64,000 nucleotides of DNA from DASRAA01 sp963814165. GTDB lineage: Bacteria; Acidobacteriota; Terriglobia; Terriglobales; Acidobacteriaceae. Made by a program: the position numbers and the translations under genes. Where the stretch lies: the NCBI GenBank assembly GCA_963814165.1, contig CAWFBW010000008.1, positions 533,684 to 597,683 of the forward strand, read 5' to 3'. The notes beneath the pieces are model-generated. The model was not told the DNA's origin. It saw only the letters and a program-made list of their open reading frames with translations, and searched no databases. This document shows, piece after piece, positions 1 to 7,855 of this stretch (position 1 is its first letter; every line of letters starts with the position of its first letter).

Positions 1-650
1 TGGCCGAAGAGTTCGCTCTCGAGTAGGTTCTCAGGGATCGAGTTGCAGTTGATGGCCACGAACGGGCCACGGGCCTGCTGGCTGCGCCGATGGAGCGCCT
101 GCGCCACCATTTCCTTGCCGGTGCCGCTTGCGCCCAGAATCAGTACTGGGGCGCTGGTGGGGGCCACCTTGCGGATGAACTCGAAGAGGGTCTGCATCTG
201 TGGACTTGCGCCAAGCATGTCCTCGAAGGTGTGGGGCCGCGCGCTGTATTGGAGGGCGCGGTATTCCTGCTCGAGATCCGCCAGATACACACAACGATGC
301 AGCACGAGCCTGAGTTCGTCCATGTCTACCGGCTTGTAGAGAAAGTCGTAGGCGCCTGCCCCGACGGCGCGGATGGCGTTCTGCTTGTCGTTCTGACCGG
401 AGACGACGATCACTTTGGCCAGCGGGTCCAACGCGAGAATCGCCGAGAGTGCCGCGAGGCCCTCCTCGGGTTCATTGGGGCGGGGCGGCAGTCCCAGGTC
501 GAGCAGGGTCACCGCGGGACGATGCGCGGTGAACGCGGCTAAGGCGTCAGCGCCGTCGCCTGCCGTGAGTAGTTCGTAGTCCCTGCCCAGCGCCCACTTC
601 ATCTGGGTACAGATGTCCTCGTCGTCGTCGACGATCAGCAGTCTGGTCAT
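1..650 (-). CDS. prsR: PEP-CTERM-box response regulator PrsR (sigma-54 activator), 3' part cut by window edge
   Basis: Sigma-54-dependent response regulator that, in the PrsK/PrsR system, is thought to activate exosortase/PEP-CTERM and EPS genes. About 216 N-terminal residues are visible. The receiver domain opens with LLIVDDDED and has a typical acceptor region (LLDLGLPP), the VSGQNDKQNAIRAVGAGAYD segment characteristic of PrsR, and the KPVD lysine. The AAA+ domain begins after a linker, with Walker A GASGTGKE near residue 182 and the ESELFG motif at the edge. The GAFTGA loop and Fis-type HTH lie outside the window. The ATG overlaps the prsK stop by four bases (ATGA), so the two are translationally coupled with kinase first. 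Identification is firm from motifs plus neighbours prsK and xrtA. Confidence 0.93.
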   Translation of the reverse strand, partial: MTRLLIVDDDEDICTQMKWALGRDYELLTAGDGADALAAFTAHRPAVTLLDLGLPPRPNEPEEGLAALSAILALDPLAKVIVVSGQNDKQNAIRAVGAGAYDFLYKPVDMDELRLVLHRCVYLADLEQEYRALQYSARPHTFEDMLGASPQMQTLFEFIRKVAPTSAPVLILGASGTGKEMVAQALHRRSQQARGPFVAINCNSIPENLLESELFG

Positions 651-2758
651 TTCACGTCCTGGACGGGCAGGCTCACCCGAAACGTAGTCCCCTTACCTGT
701 CTCGCTTTCCACCCGGATACTGCCTCCGTGCGCCTCTACAATCATCCGGGACTGATACATGCCGATGCCGAGCCCCTTTTTCTTCGTACTTTGGAAGGGG
801 CGAAACAAAGAGTCATTCAGGAACGCCGCACTCATCCCACAGCCATTATCCGCGACCGAGAGAACCACGCTGTCTCCGAGATGCTGAGTCCGGAGGCAAA
901 TGCGGCCACCCGGGCCTAGCGCATCACGCGCGTTGAGCAGCAGGTTGGTCACCACGCTTCGGATCTGTTCGTGGTCAGCCAGCATCTTGGGCAGCGGCTG
1001 TAACTCTTTCGTCAGCTCCACGCGCGGCATTTCATCCAGCCCGTCGAGGACTTCGTTAACGAGCTGGTTCAGATCGGCTTCGACGGGCCTGAAGGCAGGC
1101 CGTTGCCGCAGTGCGCTCAACCGTCCGATCATTTCGTCGATTCGCCGCGCCGTATTGCCAATGCCGCGCAGAGCGTCCTCACGAAACAACGGGTCGTCGA
1201 AATGCTCGGGCAGGTTCTTCAGCATCAGGTTAAGCGACGCGGCGGTGTTCTTCAGATCGTGTACGAAGAATGCCGACATTGTCCGGAACGCCTGCAGTTC
1301 CCTGGAAAGCGCCACCTCGTTGGCCAGGCGCAGGTTCAACAGCACCGACGTCACATGGTCTGCGATGCATTGCAGCAGGTGCACTTCCTCGGCCGTGTAA
1401 TGCACACCATTCACACGGTCGGCGAGGATGAAGGCGCCAAGGCTCCGTTCCCCTGCTCGCAAGGGAACACACCAACGATGGCCCCCGTTGGGGAACGTTG
1501 TCGGATTGAGTTGCCGCAATTCCTCCGCCCAGGGTTCGTCTACGCCTTCGAGGTCGAACGGCGATGACCTTGTGCGCAGGCCGACCGCCACCGCGCTGGA
1601 CGCCGTCGCAGGTGAATGGCCGGGATTCGCCTCACCCGGTTGCGGCGCGGTGGACGCAGCGGCGAGGAATTGCTCCTTCTGCTCGTTCAGCAGCCAGATG
1701 GTCACCGACAACACATCAAAGGTTTCGCAAACCAACTTCGCGGACGCCGCGCAAAGGCCGGCTTGATCCTTGACGTTGGCCAGCCGCCGCGAGAACCGGG
1801 TCCAGATCTGAACGGAATCGTGCTGGGCCCTGGCGAAGTGGCGGCCAACGAATTCGTGGATGCGCTGCCGGAGGCGATCGGAAAGAAGCAGCACGGCCAG
1901 TCCCGCCATTCCCAGGAGGAGGATGAAGGCCGCGAATTCGAAACTTCCCACGCCTCCAATCCGCCTCACAATATTGGCGAGGACGCCGACGACGAAAAGG
2001 TAGCTGCCGACCAAGAGAACGGTCAGGGATGACCCCAAGACGGCACGAGACGGGTAAACCTCGATCTCGGCGAAGCCGGTGCGCACGTAGGCCACCAGCA
2101 GGAAGATACACCCGATTAGGAGCCCGCTCGACTCGAGGCCCAACCAGTGCGGGTCGTACACGGAAAAGAGAACTGCTTCGCTCTGAACGTAAAGGCGGGC
2201 GCCGAAGATCACCGCAAGGCCCAGGACCACAAATTTGATTCGCCAGCGCATCGTTCCGACCGCCGACCGGAAGGTCTGCTCCAGATTCATCAGTATCCAC
2301 AGGTTCGCTACGAGAAGGATGATGTTCAAGACCTTGGCTACGGCACTAAACCCGAACTGCGGCCCATGGACCGCCCGGCCTTCCGCAACTACCTCAAGAA
2401 GCTGGTGCTGGAAACCGAGCGCTATACCGATGGGCAGCAGAGCGAGAACGGTCAGCGGAATTCCCCAGCGCCTAAACGACTCGCGGTAATCGCCGCGCGA
2501 ATAAGTCAAGCTGAAGCCCAGCCAGGCCGCGGATAGAATGGACTTGACGATGAACCCTAACGTCAGCCCGCGAAGCACTTCGGCCAGCTCCGTAGCGCGC
2601 AGAATCACGCCCGACAGGAGGCTATCAACAGCGAGTGCCGCCATCCCGGTGAAGAAGAACAGTCTGGCACGAGAGCGCTTCTTGGGCACCAGGCTGATAA
2701 AGGCCAGGAGAAGGCTGAAAATCGCAGCCGCGAAGGGCAGGAGTAGGAAAAACGTCAC
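647..2758 (-). CDS. prsK: PEP-CTERM system membrane histidine kinase PrsK
   Basis: Membrane sensor kinase of 703 residues, partner of PrsR. The N-terminal half is a polytopic membrane region of roughly eight or more hydrophobic segments (residues 1-300), then a GAF-like domain (about 330-480), a DHp helix with FVHDLKN (phospho-acceptor His500), the N box VTNLLLNARDAL (about 604), DNGCGM (about 638) and the GLGIGM lid (about 663), all residues needed for ATP binding. The membrane-GAF-kinase order and length match the PrsK family. The start is a GTG with GAGGA a few bases upstream. It lies 7 bp after xrtA and overlaps prsR by 4 bp, so xrtA-prsK-prsR form one operon. The sensed signal is unknown. 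Confidence 0.93.
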   Translation of the reverse strand: MTFFLLLPFAAAIFSLLLAFISLVPKKRSRARLFFFTGMAALAVDSLLSGVILRATELAEVLRGLTLGFIVKSILSAAWLGFSLTYSRGDYRESFRRWGIPLTVLALLPIGIALGFQHQLLEVVAEGRAVHGPQFGFSAVAKVLNIILLVANLWILMNLEQTFRSAVGTMRWRIKFVVLGLAVIFGARLYVQSEAVLFSVYDPHWLGLESSGLLIGCIFLLVAYVRTGFAEIEVYPSRAVLGSSLTVLLVGSYLFVVGVLANIVRRIGGVGSFEFAAFILLLGMAGLAVLLLSDRLRQRIHEFVGRHFARAQHDSVQIWTRFSRRLANVKDQAGLCAASAKLVCETFDVLSVTIWLLNEQKEQFLAAASTAPQPGEANPGHSPATASSAVAVGLRTRSSPFDLEGVDEPWAEELRQLNPTTFPNGGHRWCVPLRAGERSLGAFILADRVNGVHYTAEEVHLLQCIADHVTSVLLNLRLANEVALSRELQAFRTMSAFFVHDLKNTAASLNLMLKNLPEHFDDPLFREDALRGIGNTARRIDEMIGRLSALRQRPAFRPVEADLNQLVNEVLDGLDEMPRVELTKELQPLPKMLADHEQIRSVVTNLLLNARDALGPGGRICLRTQHLGDSVVLSVADNGCGMSAAFLNDSLFRPFQSTKKKGLGIGMYQSRMIVEAHGGSIRVESETGKGTTFRVSLPVQDVK

Positions 2759-2765
2759 GGGGTCC

Positions 2766-3785
2766 TCAATCGGCGCGGTTAAGCCGCCGCTCCTGGTGCA
2801 TCAGCCACCACAACAATATAAAAAGGGGAATCAAGGACAGCGCGAAAAAAAGCGGCCCGCCGTGATGGTGAATCGGACTGTCAATCATGTAGGGCCCAAC
2901 GTATTCACAAAGCAGCCCGATGACCAGGATCCGGAAGCCGTTTCGAAGTATTCCGAGTGGAATCACGAAGGCCACCAGCACGATCCTTCGCCATCGAGTC
3001 TTCAGAAAGAGATGCGATATGAGCAAACTGGAGATGAACAGCACCCAAGTGGAGTGGATCCCACTGCACTCATTCGCTACTTTCAGCGTCATGACAGGGA
3101 TGGACATGACAACACCATCCTGGCTTACGGGCACCCCGGCGATTGAAAAAAACAGCTGGGCGGCGGACGCGGATGCCTGCGCGGACGCGACTTTCAGCCA
3201 GTTCACCGCCGCGTCCGGCAGCGGCACCATGAAAAACAGGAACGCGAAAGGGAAGGCCGCGGCGGCCATCCACTTCGAGCCAAGGAATAGAAACCCGCCG
3301 GCCGCGACGAAACTCACAAACGAGAGAGCCATCAGGGCCAGTCCATCATTGATACTCAGACTCCCACGCCATCCGATCGCTACAGCCAGCGCCGCGATTC
3401 CGATTCCCCCCATCGCTAGCGTTTCGGCGATCGAACTGCGATACATAGCCGAGCGGCGTCCCCGTTCGATGTAAAGCAGGTAACTGCTGATAAACGGAAC
3501 CATGAGGATGTACGAATCCAGGTCGCTCTGGGCGGCGTACACCGTCATCTTGCTGAGCGGCTGAAGGAACAGCAGTGTCAAAAGAAGCAGGTAGGCGGCG
3601 CATGCGCCAACTCGCAACCGCTGCGGACGCGGCAGGTCCCGCCATCTCGCCCGCACGCCACCGTGCTGGCCGACGGCTGTCGTTTCCACAACTTTCGCTC
3701 CTTCTGATGGCATCAGGTGCGCCGAACTCGCACACGATTGTTCGCGATGACAGCGAACCCAAAGAAGGGTACGGTGAAGCGGCAA
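2766..3785 (-). CDS. xrtA: Exosortase A (XrtA-type cysteine transpeptidase)
   Basis: Integral-membrane exosortase that cleaves C-terminal PEP-CTERM signals and probably transfers the protein to a surface acceptor. Around eight hydrophobic segments are present, and the full catalytic triad is visible: Cys240 in NECSGIHS, Arg285 in RNGFRI and His306-308 in IHHHGG. The longest frame starts at a TTG (339 aa) with GGAG ten bases upstream; an ATG at 3713 would give 315 aa, closer to the usual family size, but has no clear Shine-Dalgarno. First gene of the xrtA-prsK-prsR operon. No protein in this window ends in a recognisable PEP-CTERM sorting signal, so the substrates must be encoded elsewhere. 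Confidence 0.92.
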   Translation of the reverse strand: MPLHRTLLWVRCHREQSCASSAHLMPSEGAKVVETTAVGQHGGVRARWRDLPRPQRLRVGACAAYLLLLTLLFLQPLSKMTVYAAQSDLDSYILMVPFISSYLLYIERGRRSAMYRSSIAETLAMGGIGIAALAVAIGWRGSLSINDGLALMALSFVSFVAAGGFLFLGSKWMAAAAFPFAFLFFMVPLPDAAVNWLKVASAQASASAAQLFFSIAGVPVSQDGVVMSIPVMTLKVANECSGIHSTWVLFISSLLISHLFLKTRWRRIVLVAFVIPLGILRNGFRILVIGLLCEYVGPYMIDSPIHHHGGPLFFALSLIPLFILLWWLMHQERRLNRAD

Positions 3786-3966
3786 GACGAAGCTTCTCCG
3801 CTCGGTTCGTTGTTGGTGATGCTGCTCGGCTGATCCTCCATGACCCTCTCCACGCCGGTCAGCTAACCCCTAATCACAGCTAAGGTACAGACGGCGCTGA
3901 CCAACTGTCAAGGATGAGAATTCTTGCGACCAGTTGCAACGCAATCGGGCGAGCTCCGATGCTTCG

Positions 3967-5055
3967 TCACGCCTGTGCGACAACTCCTTCGGGAGAAGGC
4001 TTAGCGCGTCCGCGAGGCTGCGGTTGATGGATTGTGCCCTTGGGGGTGGCCGGGAGAGGCCCGGCATTCTTTGCGGATTGCTGGGAGATAGCGAGGTTCT
4101 GGTTTCGCCAGTCAGTAAGCATTCGCTCAGCCTGCAGAATCTGGTCCATGGACAATGTCATACTCGCGTCCATAGAGGCCTTGGCTAACTGCTCACCGGC
4201 GACCGAACACCAAAAGTAAGCATTCAGCGCATCGGAACTGTTGCCCCGGCGGGCCGAGTAGAATTGGGCAAGCGCAACTTGTGTCATCAGCACGCCCTGG
4301 TCGGCGGCCTTCCGGCATGCAATCAAGGTCGCTTCGTCCCGCAGGCTCATATAGCCGCGCTCATCGAGGAAGTAGTCGAGAGCTGACTGCGCAAAACTCT
4401 CCTGGGTAATCGTCATAAAGAGAAGTTCAACACGGTTCGAAACGCCTAATTTGTCGAAGATTCGAAAAAGAGAATTCTTGACTGTATGCTGGCTGACGTG
4501 CAATCTCTCGGCAATCTCACGATTCGACATGCCCTGCGCAACGCAGCGGACAACCTCCATTTCCCGTTTGGAAAGTAGGTTTAAACCGTGTGCATCGACG
4601 GCACGAATATTGTGCGAAGAGGCCAGTGCGTGCACCAAGGCCTCCACCTGACGGGTGTTGGCCCAAATCTGCCCTTCGAATACCCTGCGGATGCACTTGC
4701 TCAACGACTCCACGGTTTCGCGTGTACTGAAGACCCCACGCGCACCGGCCCGAAAGGCATCCAGTATCATGCCGCTTTTGGACGAATCCAGCAGCATCAC
4801 CGCACGAATCTCAGGGTTCGTGGATCGCAAAGTGCGAAGGACTTCGAGGCCGCGGCCGGGCTGCTCATCCAACGTTGAACTGATGACAAGAATGTCTACA
4901 TCGCTGAAGGCGGGACGCGTGATGAGAGCTTCCGCGCCCGATGCTGAAGTCGTGACTTGCAAATCCCCGTCTCGCTTCAGTTCATCGGCGAGCAATTGGG
5001 TGTGGACACGTGTATTGTCGCAGACGAGTACGCGAATCAATCCATCCTGGCGCAT
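3967..5055 (-). CDS. LuxR/NarL-type regulator with degenerate receiver and helical-repeat C-terminus
   Basis: 362-residue transcription factor. Residues about 8-130 have a receiver-like fold pattern, but the usual acceptor aspartate is replaced: the strand reads DILVISSTLDE where LLD is expected, so it is probably not phosphorylated in the normal way. The LuxR HTH is clear (LLSKREMEVVRCVAQGMSNREIAERLHVS region, about 162-220). The C-terminal 130 residues contain Ala-rich helical units (AADQGVLMTQVALAQFY) resembling Sel1/TPR repeats, a likely protein-interaction tail. It stands between the prs operon and the EPS operon and is transcribed away from the EPS genes. It probably regulates EPS; its target is unknown. 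Confidence 0.8.
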   Translation of the reverse strand: MRQDGLIRVLVCDNTRVHTQLLADELKRDGDLQVTTSASGAEALITRPAFSDVDILVISSTLDEQPGRGLEVLRTLRSTNPEIRAVMLLDSSKSGMILDAFRAGARGVFSTRETVESLSKCIRRVFEGQIWANTRQVEALVHALASSHNIRAVDAHGLNLLSKREMEVVRCVAQGMSNREIAERLHVSQHTVKNSLFRIFDKLGVSNRVELLFMTITQESFAQSALDYFLDERGYMSLRDEATLIACRKAADQGVLMTQVALAQFYSARRGNSSDALNAYFWCSVAGEQLAKASMDASMTLSMDQILQAERMLTDWRNQNLAISQQSAKNAGPLPATPKGTIHQPQPRGRAKPSPEGVVAQA

Positions 5056-5703
5056 ATTTCGAACCCCGCGTATTTAAGTGGGACATCATGTTTGGAACCT
5101 GGACCGCGCGAACATCCGTCGTTGGTCGAGGAATTACAGTGCGCACGGTCGGCCAATGGCGGTTGGCTTTCAGTGGCGGATCAACGCTAAATCATTAATT
5201 CCGTGAGCGCAATCCAACGATAGTGCCACGAAGTGCACACACCTTTCGCCGTAACCCCGCACAGAGGCTGGCATTTGTTAACGTCGCCCCAGAGCTCGGT
5301 GTCTTAGGCATAACTCTATTGTTGTCTGCGAGATAGATCGGTTGTAGCGACTGAGAATGAGAAGTTCGTCTCCGGGTAGATTTTATCTGCAGCAACGATA
5401 TCAAGCTCGGGCAAAGGGAGATAACACTACTCTGAGCCTGTATGCCCCTTGCAGCAATTTGCATCCGCACATAGAGTTCGAATACTCGAGAGGCACACAG
5501 CGGAGTCATGACTGCGGTGAACAGGCCTCTTGCCAGCATCTGGCCTTCTGCGAACTGGGGAGATTTGCGGATGTGAGTGAGACGGCAGATCACCTTCCCG
5601 TATGTTCCGTCCTACGCTTGGGAATTCTCAGGCGGAGGACTACAAAATCGTAGCGGATCTAGTTGTGAACGGGTCACCCAGTTGTGACTCAGAGGGCGAA
5701 GCT
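5056..5703. other. Divergent intergenic region (about 650 bp)
   Basis: Separates the LuxR-type regulator (minus) from the NusG-like gene (plus). Apart from the sigma-54-like site at 5213-5228 I see no convincing gene, RNA or terminator. Frames open here on either strand lack a Shine-Dalgarno and protein-like composition. A long 5' leader for the EPS operon, on which a NusG-like antiterminator could act, is possible but no hairpin or ops-like element was recognised. Confidence 0.5.
5213..5228 (-). promoter_or_regulatory. Candidate sigma-54 (-24/-12) promoter
   Basis: On the minus strand the site reads TGGCACT-ATCG-TTGGA. The -24 element TGGCAC is perfect and the spacing fits the TGGCACG-N4-TTGCW consensus, but the -12 element has TTGG in place of TTGC. 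It points toward the LuxR-type gene starting at 5055. Plausible because a sigma-54 activator (PrsR) is encoded next door; the -12 mismatch keeps confidence low. Confidence 0.3.
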
Positions 5704-6270
5704 ATGCATGTCAGCGACCAGCTCATCGGCTTTTCAGAAGCGGTACCCGTTGCAGCAATTGACAGTGACGTGGACGAGGAGCAGTGGTTTGCCCTACAGA
5801 CGCGCGCCAGACACGAGAAAGTAGTCGCACAGCAGCTTTGCGATAAAGCGGTGACCAACTTCCTGCCTCTGGTCAAGGCCGTGCATCACTGGAGTGATCG
5901 TCAGAAAACAGTTGAGTTGCCGCTGTTCAGCGGTTACGTATTCACAAAAATCGCGCCGCGAAATGACGAGCGGGTACGAGTGCTTCGGGCGTACGGCGCC
6001 CTGAGTTTTGTGGGAGCGAGAGGGCAGGGAATCCCGATCCCCGACGAGCAGATCCATGCGGTCCGAACGGTGGTAGAGGAACAAGCTGCTTATGAAGCTT
6101 TCCCCTTTCTCAAAATTGGGCAGCGGGTGCGTGTGCGAAGCGGTGCCTTGAGCGGTGTGGAAGGAATTCTCGTTTCCCGCAGCGGAGCACGTGCGCTGAT
6201 AGTTTCCCTCGACGCAATCAATCAGTCGCTAAGTGTACGGATTGAGGGATACGACGTGGAGCCCATCTAG
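5704..6270 (+). CDS. NusG-like (RfaH/LoaP/UpxY-type) transcription antitermination factor
   Basis: Specialised NusG paralogue of 188 residues, of the kind that promotes read-through of long polysaccharide operons. The NGN domain opens with EEQWFALQTRARHEKVV and contains FLPLVKAVHHWSDR and LFSGYVFTKI; the C-terminal KOW domain has IGQRVRVRSGALSGVEGILV. The ATG at 5704 is preferred over upstream starts because GAGGG lies seven bases upstream and the family usually begins shortly before the QWFAL segment. First gene of the EPS transcription unit, consistent with an operon-specific elongation factor. Not housekeeping NusG, given its context and divergence. Confidence 0.88.
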   Translation: MHVSDQLIGFSEAVPVAAIDSDVDEEQWFALQTRARHEKVVAQQLCDKAVTNFLPLVKAVHHWSDRQKTVELPLFSGYVFTKIAPRNDERVRVLRAYGALSFVGARGQGIPIPDEQIHAVRTVVEEQAAYEAFPFLKIGQRVRVRSGALSGVEGILVSRSGARALIVSLDAINQSLSVRIEGYDVEPI

Positions 6271-6314
6271 CTCGCTCTTCCAGGCCTGTTTCGGGCCGAT
6301 TTCGAAATAACATC

Positions 6315-7781
6315 GTGGACGACAAATCCAACACCATGACACGGCTGCTGGTCGTGAGCCAGGAATCTACACTGCTGAACCCGCTTGCCTTAATGGCGGA
6401 GGCAAATTCCTGGCAGGTTGAAAGCACGGCCAGCGGATGGGGGGCGATCGAACGGGTCGAGGCGGGGATAACCCCGGACCTACTGATGCTGCACTTGCCG
6501 CTGGGAGATTCCGATGGGCTGCACTTCCTGCGCTGGATGCGCCGACTTCGCCCGCAACTTCCCATCATCCTGATTTGCGAGCCCGATGATACGTCCAAGA
6601 AACAGGAAGCGATTCGACTCGGAGCGCGAGACTGCCTGTTCCGGCCCCTGGACGACGAGAAAATAGAGCGGATCATACGGCGCCACCTTCCCGCCAGCAA
6701 GACGCAGACCGTAACGGACATCACCAGTGACGATGTCGAGCCAATCGGCGGCGACAATTTCTTTGTCGGTGCCAGCATCGTCATGCGCAAGCTCCGTGCC
6801 CAGGCGTTAGCACTCGCTGCCAGCGATTTGCCGGTGCTGATTCTGGGTGAGAGAGGAAGTGGCAAACGGACCACCGCCCGCCTTATTCATGAACTTTCGG
6901 TAAGGGCCGGATATGAGTTCGCAGCTGTAAATTGTGCAGCTCTCCCTAGCGATTTGCTGGAAAGCGAGCTGTTCGGGTACGAGCGCAATGACGGTGGGCC
7001 GATAGCGTCCAAGACGGGGAAGATGGAGTTTTGTGATAAAGGCACACTCATCCTGGACGAAATCACCGAAATGTCGCTGCCGTTGCAGGGCGAGTTGCTG
7101 CAGGTGCTGCAGAACAAGCATTTTCTGCGGCCTGGGGGCGGAACTCCAGTGCCAGTAGACGTCCGCATCCTGGCGGCCAGCACAACCAATGTCGAACCCG
7201 CGGTCTCCGACAGGCGACTCCGCGAAGACCTCTATTATAGCCTCAGTGCGTACACGATTCACGTACCACCGTTACGTGAGCGGCGAGAAGAAGTTCCGCT
7301 ACTCTTGCACCATTTCATGCGCCAACTGGCGAAGCATTACGGCATCTCTCCCCGAAGCTTCCCGCCGGCCGTTCTGGAAGCATGCCAGAGCCACGCGTGG
7401 CCCGGAAACTTGCGGGAGATGGAAACATTCGTTAAGCGTTACCTCATGGCGGGACGCAATAACGGAGCTGCCAATAGCGAAGTTGACCCCGAGGCACTAG
7501 AGGAGAACGTTGCTCTAACATTGCCCTCTGGGGCCAGTGCGTCTTCGTCGCCCAACCGGTCGGGAGCGGATGCGTCGGGCTCTGAGTCACTCAGGTCGCT
7601 GGTACAGAACGTGCGGCTAGAAGCGGAAAGAAACGCCATTGCACAGGCCTTGCGGACAACCGGATGGAATCGAAAGGCTGCGGCACGACTCCTGAAAGTC
7701 AGCTATCGGACCTTGCTATACAAAATCGAGCAATATCAGATGAGGCCTCCGGAGGTATCGGATTCAGCCTTGTCTCGTTGA
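6315..7781 (+). CDS. Sigma-54-activator-like response regulator lacking key residues (REC-AAA+-Fis)
   Basis: 488 residues with NtrC-family architecture. The receiver (about 9-125) has LLMLHLPLGDSDG, with His60 where the phospho-acceptor Asp should be. The AAA+ domain (about 145-390) keeps a modified Walker A (GERGSGKR, 178-185), Walker B LILDEI (245-250) and a sensor/arginine-finger region, but the GAFTGA loop after ELFGYER is replaced by NDGGPIAS. A Fis-type HTH follows (RNAIAQALRTTGWNRKAAARLL, split here only for length; about 435-475). Without GAFTGA it is unlikely to remodel sigma-54 polymerase and may act as an ordinary DNA-binding regulator. GTG at 6315 or ATG at 6336 could be the start; neither has a good ribosome site. 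It lies between the NusG-like gene and the Wzz-like gene. Confidence 0.85.
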   Translation: MDDKSNTMTRLLVVSQESTLLNPLALMAEANSWQVESTASGWGAIERVEAGITPDLLMLHLPLGDSDGLHFLRWMRRLRPQLPIILICEPDDTSKKQEAIRLGARDCLFRPLDDEKIERIIRRHLPASKTQTVTDITSDDVEPIGGDNFFVGASIVMRKLRAQALALAASDLPVLILGERGSGKRTTARLIHELSVRAGYEFAAVNCAALPSDLLESELFGYERNDGGPIASKTGKMEFCDKGTLILDEITEMSLPLQGELLQVLQNKHFLRPGGGTPVPVDVRILAASTTNVEPAVSDRRLREDLYYSLSAYTIHVPPLRERREEVPLLLHHFMRQLAKHYGISPRSFPPAVLEACQSHAWPGNLREMETFVKRYLMAGRNNGAANSEVDPEALEENVALTLPSGASASSSPNRSGADASGSESLRSLVQNVRLEAERNAIAQALRTTGWNRKAAARLLKVSYRTLLYKIEQYQMRPPEVSDSALSR

Positions 7782-7801
7782 TCCAAACAGCCACGGTAAC
7801 G

Positions 7802-7817
7802 TGGTTCCTTGAATGCA
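7802..7817 (+). promoter_or_regulatory. Weak sigma-54-like promoter candidate upstream of wzz
   Basis: TGGTTCC-TTGA-ATGCA has the invariant GG and GC dinucleotides separated by ten bases, as in -24/-12 promoters, but only a partial TGGCAC element. It ends 38 bp before the ATG of the chain-length gene. PrsR would be the obvious activator, since the neighbouring enhancer-binding protein lacks GAFTGA. Confidence 0.25.
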
Positions 7818-7855
7818 GCTTGCGATAAGTTATCGAGACCTCCAAAAAGATAGCC

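Noticed and set aside
5195..5593. Minus-strand frame of 132 codons in the divergent region
   Set aside because: No ribosome site, composition not protein-like, covers the likely promoter region.
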